A DNA stretch of 46,915 nt from Oscillospiraceae bacterium (GTDB taxonomy: Bacteria > Bacillota > Clostridia > Oscillospirales > Ruminococcaceae), in assembly GCA_017435565.1 (NCBI GenBank), contig JAFSEU010000021.1, positions 1-46,915 of the forward strand, read 5' to 3'. The notes beneath the pieces were generated by a model that saw only the letters and a list, made by a program, of their open reading frames with translations, ran no database searches and was not told the origin of the DNA. This document shows positions 7,215 to 17,466 of this stretch, in pieces; position 1 is the stretch's first letter; the number at the start of each line of letters is the position of its first letter. Made by a program: the position numbers and the translations under genes.

Positions 7215-7883
7215 ATGCAAAATTCTTTTTTGAGAAGGCTGGTTATCAGTCTTTGTATCGTTCTTAGTCTTGTGGGCGTTGTCTATATTGTTTTCACCGC
7301 TGTCGGAATGTATAAGGACAAGGAGCAGCAGAACGAAGTGGATTACAAGGGTTTTAGCAAGCGATTTCCGCTTGATAATGTTTCGGTTATGATTCCCGAT
7401 GAGTTTGAGGTGGTTTATCCCGAAAACGTTGACGACCTCGAAACGGGTGAATCGCTTGTTGTTCCTTATGATGAATACTACACGTGGAAGGAATCGACAT
7501 ATGTCGGAATGGTGTGTGTTTCCAAAGAACAGAACACGAAAAATATGGAGCCCAGGGCTTATATGGAAGCCGCGGCGATTCCAACATATGAAGATTATTA
7601 TTCTGATTTGGGCTTTGAGGTTGTTGCACGCGAGGCTGGCAAAATTGCAGGCTATTCCGCTGCGGCGCTGACTTTTAAATATACTGTTGCTTATGAAATG
7701 GGTGTTACAAAAACATTCTGTGCCTACAGTACCTATCTCAGTGAAGGCGGACATATGTATACAATGACATTTGTCTGTGAAGAGTGGGATTTTGATGCGC
7801 AAAAACCTACATTTGACAAAATTGCCGAGAGCATAAAAATCGGGGATTCAAAGCCTGTCGGCTCAGAATCGGCACAGAGTTAA
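7215..7883 (+). CDS. membrane-anchored extracellular protein, unknown function
   Basis: 222 residues. A basic start and one hydrophobic segment (about residues 9-30) suggest an N-terminal membrane anchor with the rest outside. The extracellular part starts with a conserved-looking FSKRFPLDNVSVMIPDEF stretch and ends in a PsbP-like alternation of strands; I cannot name a family with confidence. The start ATG follows TTTGAGGT, 8 bases upstream, right at the end of the rnpB terminator region. Next comes rpiB after 29 bases, in the same direction. Confidence 0.75.
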   Translation: MQNSFLRRLVISLCIVLSLVGVVYIVFTAVGMYKDKEQQNEVDYKGFSKRFPLDNVSVMIPDEFEVVYPENVDDLETGESLVVPYDEYYTWKESTYVGMVCVSKEQNTKNMEPRAYMEAAAIPTYEDYYSDLGFEVVAREAGKIAGYSAAALTFKYTVAYEMGVTKTFCAYSTYLSEGGHMYTMTFVCEEWDFDAQKPTFDKIAESIKIGDSKPVGSESAQS

Positions 7884-7912
7884 TTATTTTATCGAAAGGA
7901 AAACAGAAAATT

Positions 7913-8338
7913 ATGCTGATGCTTGGATGCGACCACGGCGGATACGAACTTAAAAAAGAAATTATCAAATATCTCGATGAGAATAAAATTGAATATAAGG
8001 ATTTCGGATGTAACGGTGAGGCTGTTGATTATCCAGTAATTGCAAAAAAAGTCTGCAATGAAATGAAAAAGGATGGCTCGGATAAGGCGATTCTCATCTG
8101 TGGAACGGGAATCGGAATTTCAATGGCGGCAAACAAAATCAAGGGCATTCGTGCGGCAAACTGTGCGGACTGCTTTTCTGCAAAATATACAAGACTTCAT
8201 AACGATGCAAATGTTCTTTGCATGGGCGGAAGAACAGTGGGTCCGGGACTTGGCGTTATGATGGCTGATATCTTTCTTAACACCGGCTTTGAAGGCGGCA
8301 GACATTTAAGAAGAATAAGTATGCTTGAAGATGAATAA
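7913..8338 (+). CDS. rpiB: ribose 5-phosphate isomerase B
   Basis: 141 residues, typical length. It interconverts ribose 5-phosphate and ribulose 5-phosphate in the non-oxidative pentose phosphate pathway. The N-terminal GCDHGGYELK motif binds phosphate, C63 in ICGTGIGISMAANK is the expected catalytic base, and H96 in TRLHNDANVLCMGGR is in the active site. The related LacAB isomerases share the fold, but a single full-length subunit with C63 favours RpiB. The start ATG has AAAGGA upstream; an alternative ATG two codons later cannot be excluded. glmS follows after 28 bases. Confidence 0.92.
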   Translation: MLMLGCDHGGYELKKEIIKYLDENKIEYKDFGCNGEAVDYPVIAKKVCNEMKKDGSDKAILICGTGIGISMAANKIKGIRAANCADCFSAKYTRLHNDANVLCMGGRTVGPGLGVMMADIFLNTGFEGGRHLRRISMLEDE

Positions 8339-8366
8339 ACAATAAAAATATACGGAGGGATTTTTT

Positions 8367-10190
8367 ATGTGCGGAATTGTCGGATATATCGGCGAAAAGG
8401 ATTGCGCTGACGTACTTATCAGCGCTTTGACAAAGCTTGAATACAGAGGCTATGACTCTGCGGGAATTGCAGTTTTTGAAAACGGGAAAATCAAGGTTGA
8501 AAAATCAAAGGGCGCTTTGAGCGATCTTGTCAACAAAATGAGAGATGACGAAAGCAAGCCGAACGGTACCTGCGGTATCGGACATACGCGCTGGGCAACA
8601 CACGGTGAGCCTTCGGATATCAATTCGCACCCGCACGGCAACAAGCGTATTACCATTGTTCACAATGGTATTATTGAGAATTATAAGCAGATTAAAGAGT
8701 TTCTGATGAGTCAGGGCTATGCTTTTGAAAGCCAGACCGATACGGAAACCGTTGCAAAGCTGCTTGATTATTACTATAACGGAGACCCGTTTGAAACAAT
8801 TACTAAGGTTATCGGCGAAATTCAGGGAAGCTACGCCCTCGGTATTCTTTTCAGAGATTTTCCCGACAGAATCTTTGCTGTGAGAAAAGACAGCCCTCTT
8901 ATTGTCGGCATAGGTAAGGGTGAAAACTTTATCGCTTCCGACGTGCCTGCAATTTTAAAATACACAAGGGACTACTACCTTCTCGAACATGATGAAATCG
9001 CAGTGCTCAAGAAAAGTGGCGTAAAGGTATATGATATTCACCACGAGGAAATCAAGAAAGAGCTTCAGAGAGCAAACTGGGACGTTGACGCTGCCGAAAA
9101 GGGTGGATATGAGCATTTTATGCTCAAGGAAATCAACGAGCAGCCCGGTGCTGTTAGAACAACAATATCACCAAGAATTTCTGACGGGCTGATAAATTTC
9201 TCCGAATGTGGGCTTACAAATGCGATGCTCAACTCCTTCAAGCAGATTCATATTGTAGGCTGTGGCACCGCAATGCACGCAGGCATTGTAGGTCAGTATC
9301 TCATCGAGTCGCTTGCAAGAGTTCCCGTAATTGTTGATATTGCGTCGGAATTCAGATACAGAAAGCCTATTGTTTCTGAAAACGATCTTGTTATTTTCAT
9401 TTCACAGTCGGGCGAAACTGCTGATACCTTAGCGGCTCTGCGTCTTGCAAAAAAATGCGGCGCAAAAACGCTTTCGATCGTAAACGTTAAGGGCTCATCA
9501 ATTGCAAGAGAGTCCGATATGGTTATTTATACGCACGCAGGCCCCGAAATTTCGGTAGCTTCAACCAAGGCTTATTCCGTTCAGCTTTCGGTTATGTATC
9601 TACTTGCGTTCCAGCTCAGCCTTGCAAAGGGCAAGATTACCGAGGAAGGCTGCCGTCTGCTTGTGGCACAGCTGCAGCAGATTCCTTCATATATCGAAGC
9701 TTCAATCAAGCTTATGGAACAGTGCCAGTTTGTTTCTTCAAAGCTTGTCAATGCAGACAGCCTGCTTTATATCGGCAGAGGACTTGACTATGCTCTGAGC
9801 ATGGAAGGCTCACTCAAGCTCAAGGAGCTTTCATATATCCATTCCGAGGCATATGCCGCAGGCGAGCTCAAGCACGGAACGATTTCGCTCATCAGCGACG
9901 GAATGCCTGTTATTGCCGTTGCAACCCAGAGCGAGCTTTTTGAAAAGACGATAAGCAATGTTATTGAGGTAAAATCACGAGGCGCATTTGTAATTGCAAT
10001 CTGCAAGGAAACCGACGATATCGGCCCTGATGTTGCAGACCACGTTATAAAGCTGCCCGAGCTTAATGATATATTTATGCCGATTGTTACAGCAATTCCT
10101 TTGCAGCTTATTGCATATTATACAGCGGTTCTTAAGGGCTGCAATGTCGATAAGCCGAGGAACCTTGCAAAGTCTGTAACTGTTGAATAA
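8367..10190 (+). CDS. glmS: glutamine--fructose-6-phosphate aminotransferase (isomerizing)
   Basis: 607 residues, full length. It makes glucosamine 6-phosphate from fructose 6-phosphate and glutamine, the first step to UDP-GlcNAc and peptidoglycan. Cys2 (MCGIVGYIG) is the N-terminal nucleophile of the glutaminase domain, with GIGHTRWATHGEP and NGIIENY downstream. Two SIS sugar-isomerase domains follow (about 285-420 and 455-595), including SQSGETADTLAAL and STKAYS. The C-terminus DKPRNLAKSVTVE is diagnostic. RBS ACGGAGGGA precedes the ATG. The spacer to rpiB is too short for a glmS ribozyme. Confidence 0.97.
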   Translation: MCGIVGYIGEKDCADVLISALTKLEYRGYDSAGIAVFENGKIKVEKSKGALSDLVNKMRDDESKPNGTCGIGHTRWATHGEPSDINSHPHGNKRITIVHNGIIENYKQIKEFLMSQGYAFESQTDTETVAKLLDYYYNGDPFETITKVIGEIQGSYALGILFRDFPDRIFAVRKDSPLIVGIGKGENFIASDVPAILKYTRDYYLLEHDEIAVLKKSGVKVYDIHHEEIKKELQRANWDVDAAEKGGYEHFMLKEINEQPGAVRTTISPRISDGLINFSECGLTNAMLNSFKQIHIVGCGTAMHAGIVGQYLIESLARVPVIVDIASEFRYRKPIVSENDLVIFISQSGETADTLAALRLAKKCGAKTLSIVNVKGSSIARESDMVIYTHAGPEISVASTKAYSVQLSVMYLLAFQLSLAKGKITEEGCRLLVAQLQQIPSYIEASIKLMEQCQFVSSKLVNADSLLYIGRGLDYALSMEGSLKLKELSYIHSEAYAAGELKHGTISLISDGMPVIAVATQSELFEKTISNVIEVKSRGAFVIAICKETDDIGPDVADHVIKLPELNDIFMPIVTAIPLQLIAYYTAVLKGCNVDKPRNLAKSVTVE

Positions 10191-10207
10191 TTTTTTGGAG
10201 GTAGGCA

Positions 10208-11266
10208 ATGCCCGAAAACTGCACCGTAACCGAAACTGAGAAGCAGCAGGCAGTTGCAAAAGCATATGAGGAGGAATACTTAAAGGGTTCGGTTTCCGAA
10301 ATTCCCATAAAACCTCATAAAAAGAGTACAAAAAATACTTTGGCATTCGCAAGGCTTGTTACTGCATTCAGTGTTGTCGGGCTTGTCGCATTTGGACTTG
10401 GCTTTTTAAAGACAAATTCCGACAAGAAAAAGCTTGATGCGCAGCTTGAAGCTGTGCAGAGTGAATATGACTCTGCGGTTTCCGAATATGAAAACACGAT
10501 TGCAACAATGGAGCGCACATACGTTTATGATAACGGCGTTTCAAAAACGGATGTCGAGATTTACGAAAATATTCCGAAAAATCCGTATGATAATGGGCGC
10601 TTTTTGACTGACAGCGAAGGAAAAAAATATTACACCGACGATAGCGGAGCTTATGTTTCGTCATTCGGCATTGACCTTTCGTATTATCAGGGCGATGTGT
10701 ATTGGGAAAACGTTGCAAATGACGGTGTTGAGTTTGCGATAATCCGTGCGGGCTACCGCGGCTATTCTACGGGAGAATTGATGCAGGATGAACGTTTTAC
10801 CGAATATATTCAGGGCGCTCAGAATGCCGGAATCGATGTAGGAATATATTTCTTTTCGCAGGCGATAAATGAGCAGGAAGCACTTGAAGAAGCCGAATTT
10901 GTCCTTTCGATGATTGAAGGCTATGATGTTGATTATCCTGTCGTTTTTGACTGGGAATATATTTCGACAGATGAAGCAAGAACCGACGATTTGCAAAGGG
11001 ATGTGCTGACGAAAGCGGCGGTTACCTTCTGTGAAAGGATCAAAGAGGCAGGCTATACTCCGATGATTTACGGGAATGCCGCAACGTTGATTTTCAGATA
11101 TGATCTGGCGGATATTGCCGAGTATGATTTTTGGCTTGCACAGTATTATGATACGCCGAGCTTTTATTATGATTTTAAAATGTGGCAGTATTCGAGCAGC
11201 GGAATTGTCGATGGCATATCCAATTATGTGGATATGAATGTGTGCTTTAAAAAATACAGTGATTAA
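10208..11266 (+). CDS. membrane-anchored GH25 muramidase
   Basis: 352 residues. An acidic cytoplasmic tail (1-44) precedes one membrane segment (about 46-66), a short coiled-coil-like stretch (71-105) and an extracellular GH25 lysozyme domain (about 150-352). Expected catalytic residues are D156 (FGIDLSYYQG), D248 and E250 (VVFDWEY). GH25 enzymes cut the MurNAc-GlcNAc bond of peptidoglycan. The membrane anchor rather than a signal peptide suggests a housekeeping role close to the membrane. RBS TTGGAGGT, 17 bases after glmS, so likely co-transcribed with the gene for wall-precursor synthesis. Confidence 0.9.
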   Translation: MPENCTVTETEKQQAVAKAYEEEYLKGSVSEIPIKPHKKSTKNTLAFARLVTAFSVVGLVAFGLGFLKTNSDKKKLDAQLEAVQSEYDSAVSEYENTIATMERTYVYDNGVSKTDVEIYENIPKNPYDNGRFLTDSEGKKYYTDDSGAYVSSFGIDLSYYQGDVYWENVANDGVEFAIIRAGYRGYSTGELMQDERFTEYIQGAQNAGIDVGIYFFSQAINEQEALEEAEFVLSMIEGYDVDYPVVFDWEYISTDEARTDDLQRDVLTKAAVTFCERIKEAGYTPMIYGNAATLIFRYDLADIAEYDFWLAQYYDTPSFYYDFKMWQYSSSGIVDGISNYVDMNVCFKKYSD

Positions 11267-11278
11267 AAGGTTTGAATT

Positions 11279-11788
11279 ATGGCTGAGATAGTAAATGTTT
11301 ATACCGAGCAATATCCTGCACTGCGCTTTATCGGAAAAAGCTACCGCGATGGTGACAGGAACAAAAACGGCACCTTCAACGATCAGTGGGTGCAATGGTT
11401 CAGGGAAGATTTGTTCGCACCGCTTCGCGCGCTGAATCCACGGGATATGGCTGCAATCGGTCTTATGAGTATCAACAATGTACCTGAATTTGAGTACTGG
11501 ATAGGAATGTTTGTTCCGAAAAATTCGCCTGTGCCGAAGGGCTATGAATATGTTGACTTCAAGCCCTCAACGGTCGGTGTTTCGTGGATAAAGGGCAGGG
11601 AAGGCAAGGAGCTTTATTCAATGCACCTTCAATGTGTAAACGGCTTGAAGGCCCGTGGGTTTGAAATGAGCAACGGCTGGTTTTTTGAACGATATGATTA
11701 TGAAAGGTTTACGAGAAAAGACGAAAATGGCGAGGTAATTCTTGATTACTGCATTTTTGTCAAGGAAAAGGATTACAGAAAGAAATAA
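11279..11788 (+). CDS. GyrI-like / effector-binding domain protein
   Basis: 169 residues forming a single GyrI-like (AraC effector-binding, SOUL-related) domain with no DNA-binding part. Visible are a first strand ending QYPALRFIGKSYR, a central MSINNVPEFEYWIGMFVP and the closing FERYDYERF...LDYCIFVK. Stand-alone members bind small hydrophobic molecules or proteins; the ligand here is unknown. It starts 12 bases after the muramidase gene with AAAAGG upstream, so is probably in the same operon. A hairpin with T-run overlaps its stop codon. Confidence 0.8.
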   Translation: MAEIVNVYTEQYPALRFIGKSYRDGDRNKNGTFNDQWVQWFREDLFAPLRALNPRDMAAIGLMSINNVPEFEYWIGMFVPKNSPVPKGYEYVDFKPSTVGVSWIKGREGKELYSMHLQCVNGLKARGFEMSNGWFFERYDYERFTRKDENGEVILDYCIFVKEKDYRKK

Positions 11789-11816
11789 ACGCTGGAAAAC
11801 TTTTTCAGCGTTTTTT
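11788..11816 (+). terminator. intrinsic terminator overlapping stop codon
   Basis: AACGCTG...CAGCGTT stem with A/T inner pairs, followed by six T. It ends 24 bases before the next start codon. Confidence 0.8.
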
Positions 11817-11840
11817 CTGATGAAAAAAAGGGATTTGTAA

Positions 11841-12884
11841 ATGAAAAAGAAACGCAGAAAAATTAGGTACGGAAGGCTTGCCTTCTGCATTCTGGTTCTT
11901 GTTGGATTGGCAGTATTGATATGCTTTGCGGCAAAAGGGTGTATATCATTGCTAAGAAACGATGAAAAAACCGATACAAAGCCTAAGTCACAGACATCCG
12001 ATGAGTATTCGCAGCAGGATATTCAAGCTGAGCGTATTCCCGTTGAGACTGAATATTGCTTTGATTATGAGGACATAACATTCACAGAAGAAATAGACGC
12101 TGCGGCATATGACTGTGTTTTGAAAAACAATGAAGATATCGGAAAGGGCAATCTGATACTTGTCAATAACGATTATCAGTTTGCTTTTACGGGCACCGAA
12201 GAAGCAGACTATCTTCAGCTGAATCTGCATTCAGACGACACATATTATGTCAAGGATAATACAGTGCTTGTCAATGAAATTCTGATTGAACCGCTTAATG
12301 AAATGCTTGATGATTTCTATGCTGTAAAGGGCAGGCAGATAAATGTGATAAGCGGCTATCGCAGCTTTGAGTACCAGATGCAGCTTTATGCCGAGGATCT
12401 TGAACTGACAGGTCTTGATTATTCAACGCTTGTCGCTTTGCCCGGCTCGAGTGAACACCACACGGGTCTTGCTCTTGATTTCGGAATTCTCAATAACGGT
12501 GAGTATTATTCCTATGACGGAATCGGCGATGAAAGCTGGATTAACGAAAACTGTCACAACTATGGATTTATACTTCGTTACCTTGAAAACAAAGAGGATT
12601 TGACGCATATTCAGTATGAATCATGGCATTTCAGATATATTGGCGAAGTGCACGCATTTATTGTGAATTATTACAATATGTGCTTTGAAGAGTATATAAA
12701 TATGCTCAGAGCCTATGAATTCGGAAAAAGACATCTCGGAATCAGAACGCCAAACGGCGATTATGAGGTGTATTATGTTCCGTCAGGTGTAGAGCAGACC
12801 GAGGTTTTTGTTCCGAAAAACCGTGAATATGAGATTTCGGGAAATAATGTTGACGGATTTATTGTAACTGTTGCCCTTTCATAA
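11841..12884 (+). CDS. VanY-type D-alanyl-D-alanine carboxypeptidase (M15B)
   Basis: 347 residues. A very basic start and one membrane segment (about 13-36) anchor an extracellular zinc peptidase. Zinc ligands are seen as H206 and D213 in S204-E-H-H-T-G-L-A-L-D and H263 in ESWHFRYIG; SGYRS (171-175) is the family's substrate loop. It trims terminal D-Ala from wall stem peptides. A roughly 80-residue C-terminal tail after the catalytic domain has a strand-rich look (EVYYVPSGVEQTEVFVP), which is longer than minimal family members. No vanHAX genes are nearby, so this is a housekeeping enzyme, not a resistance gene. RBS AAGGGA. Confidence 0.9.
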   Translation: MKKKRRKIRYGRLAFCILVLVGLAVLICFAAKGCISLLRNDEKTDTKPKSQTSDEYSQQDIQAERIPVETEYCFDYEDITFTEEIDAAAYDCVLKNNEDIGKGNLILVNNDYQFAFTGTEEADYLQLNLHSDDTYYVKDNTVLVNEILIEPLNEMLDDFYAVKGRQINVISGYRSFEYQMQLYAEDLELTGLDYSTLVALPGSSEHHTGLALDFGILNNGEYYSYDGIGDESWINENCHNYGFILRYLENKEDLTHIQYESWHFRYIGEVHAFIVNYYNMCFEEYINMLRAYEFGKRHLGIRTPNGDYEVYYVPSGVEQTEVFVPKNREYEISGNNVDGFIVTVALS

Positions 12885-12951
12885 AAATATGCAACAATTT
12901 CCGATAATGCGAATATAATGCATTGAATAAGCATATTTCGGAGTGATGCGT

Positions 12952-13566
12952 TTGAGAAGGCGGACAGCAGGGAAAAACCGTTTTTTAAGAGTAACAGCGC
13001 TTGCGATTATAGTTGTTTTTGCGGTTGTATGTTTGAAGAGGCTTGACCCCTATGTTGAAAACCGCGCAAAATATGAGGCGAAAAACGCTGTTTCGGGCGT
13101 GATGTCTGCTGCGGCGTATTCTGTTTTTGATGAGCAGAGCAATTCCTATGATGATTTTGCCGCTGTTATTTATGACGAAAACGGCAGAGTCTGCTCAATT
13201 GAGATGCTGACCGCAGAAATTTCAAAAATGCAGTCGCTTTTGTCAAACAAAATATATAAAGAGCTGAAGAAAATCGAGGACACGGAAATTGAAGTTTCCA
13301 TAGGAGATATCAGCGGTTTTTTTCTGCTTTTCAACAGGGGTATTGACATCAATGTGAAAATCGATTCGGTGGGTAGCGTTTTCTGCGACATCGAAAGCGA
13401 ATTTTCGCAGTCGGGAGTAAACCAGACCTGCCACAGCATTTATTTTAACATAAGCGCGGCAATTTCCGTTGTTTTTCCTTTTGAATGCGTTGAAACAACG
13501 GTCAATGTAAGATATCTTGCGGCACAGACGGTAATCGTCGGCGAGGTACCGCAGTTATATGCGTAA
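12952..13566 (+). CDS. yunB: sporulation protein YunB
   Basis: 204 residues from the TTG at 12952, chosen because CGGAG (12939-12943) is ideally spaced for it; the in-frame GTG (12943) and ATG (12946) overlap or abut that site. A basic N-terminus, one membrane segment (about 14-32) and an extracytoplasmic domain with the YunB signatures (KNAVSGVMSAAAY, IYDENGRV, FSQSGVNQTCHSIYF) are visible. In Bacillus the gene is under sigma-E control and acts in the mother cell. Its presence suggests an endospore-forming lineage or a recent descendant. ligA follows 26 bases later. Confidence 0.85.
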   Translation: MRRRTAGKNRFLRVTALAIIVVFAVVCLKRLDPYVENRAKYEAKNAVSGVMSAAAYSVFDEQSNSYDDFAAVIYDENGRVCSIEMLTAEISKMQSLLSNKIYKELKKIEDTEIEVSIGDISGFFLLFNRGIDINVKIDSVGSVFCDIESEFSQSGVNQTCHSIYFNISAAISVVFPFECVETTVNVRYLAAQTVIVGEVPQLYA

Positions 13567-13586
13567 AACTAATATTCAGATGGTGA

Positions 13587-15575
<1,989 letters not shown>

Positions 15576-15580
15576 AAAAT

Positions 15581-15621
15581 ATGACGGGTATATCCTTGTT
15601 TTGGATATACCCGTCATTTTT
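15581..15621. terminator. bidirectional intrinsic terminator
   Basis: Perfect stem ATGACGGGTATATCC / GGATATACCCGTCAT around TTGTTTT, followed by a T-run on the plus side and preceded by an A-run. It serves ligA and the convergent XRE regulator gene. Confidence 0.9.
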
Positions 15622-15644
15622 AATGGAGGAAATGAAATTATATT

Positions 15645-15854
15645 TTATTCAAAGTAGAATAAATCTTCAAATTTTTTATCCAGTGCGATACATAATATCA
15701 AAGCGAGCTTTGCCGTCGGGCAAAACGCTCCCGTTTCAATATTGCTGATTGTCTGGCGTGAAACGCCAACTGTTTTGGCAAGCTCGGACTGCGAAATGTT
15801 TTTTTCGGCTCTTGCAACCCTGAGCTTGTTTTTCAGAACTAACAACTCTTCCAT
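15645..15854 (-). CDS. XRE-family transcriptional regulator
   Basis: About 69 residues from the ATG at 15854; a TTG at 15893, two bases after the upstream stop, and the GTG just before the ATG are alternative starts. The protein is essentially one helix-turn-helix: LRVARAEKNISQSELAKTVG then SRQTISNIETGAFCPT, with the usual EDLFYFE ending. This short form (about 65-70 residues) resembles Firmicute regulators often paired with small membrane proteins. Here it lies directly after such a gene and is probably translationally coupled to it. Targets are unknown. Confidence 0.85.
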   Translation of the reverse strand: MEELLVLKNKLRVARAEKNISQSELAKTVGVSRQTISNIETGAFCPTAKLALILCIALDKKFEDLFYFE

Positions 15855-15895
15855 CACTTTTTTTAAAACCTTCTTGCCAATAGAAATAACCAAGC

Positions 15896-16201
15896 TCAGT
15901 TATATAAAATATATAATACTGTGAAAATAATAAAACTCAAACCGCTTAATATAGTTGCAAAAAGCAGCGGCTTGCGTTTTAAATTTGCAAACTGGTAGGA
16001 AATTGCGGCACATTCAAATCCCGATATGATTGAAAAATACTGGTAAATGCCGTTTCCTCTGAAGACCTCGACAATTGCGGCGAGGGCGCAGATTACTATA
16101 AGTGTGACAGTGCCGATTCGGTTAGACATTAAAACAACGTGCGACTCAAATTCATCACACCTGTCGCTTTGCGCTCTTTTGAGAATCTCGGATTTGTCCA
16201 T
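15896..16201 (-). CDS. small membrane protein (DUF6442-like)
   Basis: 101 residues from the ATG at 16201, which has GCGAGG nine bases upstream and gives the usual family length. A longer form from a GTG at 16273 is possible. It starts with a charged MDKSEILKRAQSD segment and then has about three membrane spans (near 30-46, 52-70 and 77-98). I recognise the plan of DUF6442, a family that sits beside XRE regulators in Firmicutes, as it does here. The pair may act as a membrane sensor with its regulator, but no function is established. Confidence 0.7.
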   Translation of the reverse strand: MDKSEILKRAQSDRCDEFESHVVLMSNRIGTVTLIVICALAAIVEVFRGNGIYQYFSIISGFECAAISYQFANLKRKPLLFATILSGLSFIIFTVLYILYN

Positions 16202-16302
16202 TTTTTTAGCCCTCGCTTCAAAGCCGATTTGTTTTTGTTGTCGTGATTGGTGAAAAAAGGTTTTGTTCTTCACATAATTTTATCTCTTTTTTATCTGAAT
16301 AT

Positions 16303-16331
16303 ATTATAACACTGATTTATATGCTTGTCAA
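16303..16331 (-). promoter_or_regulatory. consensus promoter for the membrane protein/XRE pair
   Basis: Minus strand TTGACA (16331-16326), 17-base spacer, TATAAT (16308-16303). Transcription would start near 16296, giving a leader of about 95 bases to the ATG at 16201 or about 23 bases to the GTG at 16273. Confidence 0.85.
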
Positions 16332-16521
16332 GTACATTTGGCAAAAAAATATGAAAACTTGACAGAAAGAAAAATTCGTTTTGCATTCAAAGCTTTGAGT
16401 AGTGAAAACTATCACAAAATTAAGGATAAAAAATTGTTATTTTTTCACATATAGTCAATAGCTTTTTTTGGCATAATAATATATAATTGAATATGTAAAA
16501 AAGCGCATTGACGCTAAAAAT
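16332..16521 (+). promoter_or_regulatory. A/T-rich upstream region of the aldolase gene
   Basis: This is most of the gene-free stretch 16202-16534. A TATAAT at 16482-16487 is the best -10 candidate, with no convincing -35 at the right distance. A TTGACA at 16359-16364 has only TTGCAT at -10 spacing. I see no further structure. Confidence 0.35.
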
Positions 16522-16534
16522 GGAGGATATTAAA

Positions 16535-17398
16535 ATGCTTGTATCAGCTAAAGAAATGCTCAATAAGGCAAGAGACGGCAAATATGCTGTCGGTCAGTTC
16601 AACATCAACAATCTTGAATGGACAAAGGCTATTCTTCTTACAGCACAGGAGTGCAACTCGCCTGTAATTCTCGGTGTTTCCGAGGGCGCAGGTAAATATA
16701 TGTGCGGTTACAAGACTGTTGTCGGAATGGTTAACGGTATGATCGAGTCCCTCGGAATTACTGTTCCCGTTGCGCTTCACCTTGACCACGGTTCCTACGA
16801 CGGAGCAAAGGCTTGCATCGAAGCAGGTTTCTCTTCGGTTATGTTCGACGGTTCTCACTATCCGATTGAAGAAAACGTAGCAAAGACAACTGAGCTTGTA
16901 AATATCTGCAATGAACTCGGACTTTCTATCGAAGCTGAGGTTGGTTCAATCGGCGGCGAAGAAGACGGCGTTGTCGGCGCAGGCGAATGTGCAGACCCCG
17001 ATGAGTGCAAGATGATTTCCGACCTCGGCGTAACAATGCTCGCAGCAGGTATCGGTAACATTCACGGCAAGTATCCCGAAAACTGGGCAGGTCTTTCTTT
17101 TGAAACTCTTGCAGCAGTTAAGGATAAGGTTGGCGATATGCCTCTTGTTCTTCACGGCGGTACAGGTATCCCCGAGGATATGATCAAGAAGGCAATTTCT
17201 CTCGGCGTTGCTAAGATCAACGTAAACACGGAATGCCAGCTTGCATTTGCTGCTGCAACCCGTGAATATGTTGAAGCAGGCAAGGACCTTCAGGGCAAGG
17301 GCTTCGACCCCAGAAAGCTTCTCGCACCCGGCTTTGAAGCTATCAAGGCTACCGTTAAGGAAAAGATGGAGCTCTTCGGTTCTATCGACAAGGCATAA
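16535..17398 (+). CDS. fba: fructose-bisphosphate aldolase, class II
   Basis: 287 residues from the ATG at 16535 (GGAGG 8 bases upstream). It splits fructose 1,6-bisphosphate to two triose phosphates in glycolysis and uses zinc. Expected catalytic and zinc residues are D84 and H85 in HLDHGSYD, the later histidines in GNIHGKYP and LHGGTGIPE, and the NVNTECQLAF segment that binds phosphate. The related tagatose-bisphosphate aldolase shares these motifs; position alone, as a single-gene unit, favours the housekeeping enzyme. Codon use looks highly biased (many GGC, AAG, CTT), as for an abundant protein. It has its own terminator. Confidence 0.93.
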   Translation: MLVSAKEMLNKARDGKYAVGQFNINNLEWTKAILLTAQECNSPVILGVSEGAGKYMCGYKTVVGMVNGMIESLGITVPVALHLDHGSYDGAKACIEAGFSSVMFDGSHYPIEENVAKTTELVNICNELGLSIEAEVGSIGGEEDGVVGAGECADPDECKMISDLGVTMLAAGIGNIHGKYPENWAGLSFETLAAVKDKVGDMPLVLHGGTGIPEDMIKKAISLGVAKINVNTECQLAFAAATREYVEAGKDLQGKGFDPRKLLAPGFEAIKATVKEKMELFGSIDKA

Positions 17399-17415
17399 GA
17401 TATCAGAGTTAATGT

Positions 17416-17457
17416 TAAAGCTCTGCGCGGAGGTTTTTCCGTGCAGAGCTTTTTATT
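17416..17457 (+). terminator. intrinsic terminator of fba
   Basis: AAAGCTCTGCGCGG / CCGTGCAGAGCTTT stem with one mismatch, then a T-rich run. It also lies at the 3' end of the convergent LRR gene. Confidence 0.88.
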
Positions 17458-17466
17458 TTAAATACT

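Noticed and set aside
7014..7802. 262-codon minus-strand frame across rnpB and the next gene
   Set aside because: It overlaps the RNase P RNA and a well-supported plus-strand gene; it arises from codon bias.
8339..8366. glmS ribozyme upstream of glmS
   Set aside because: Only 28 bases separate rpiB and glmS, far too short for the ribozyme, and no ribozyme core is seen.
11841..12884. vancomycin-resistance VanY
   Set aside because: No vanHAX, vanRS or other resistance genes are near, and the gene lies among wall-maintenance genes.
12911..12939. sigma-E-type promoter (GAATATA, 14 bases, CATATTT) before yunB
   Set aside because: The -10 would run into the ribosome site and place the transcription start at about 12946, only a few bases before the start codon, so it could not drive normal translation.
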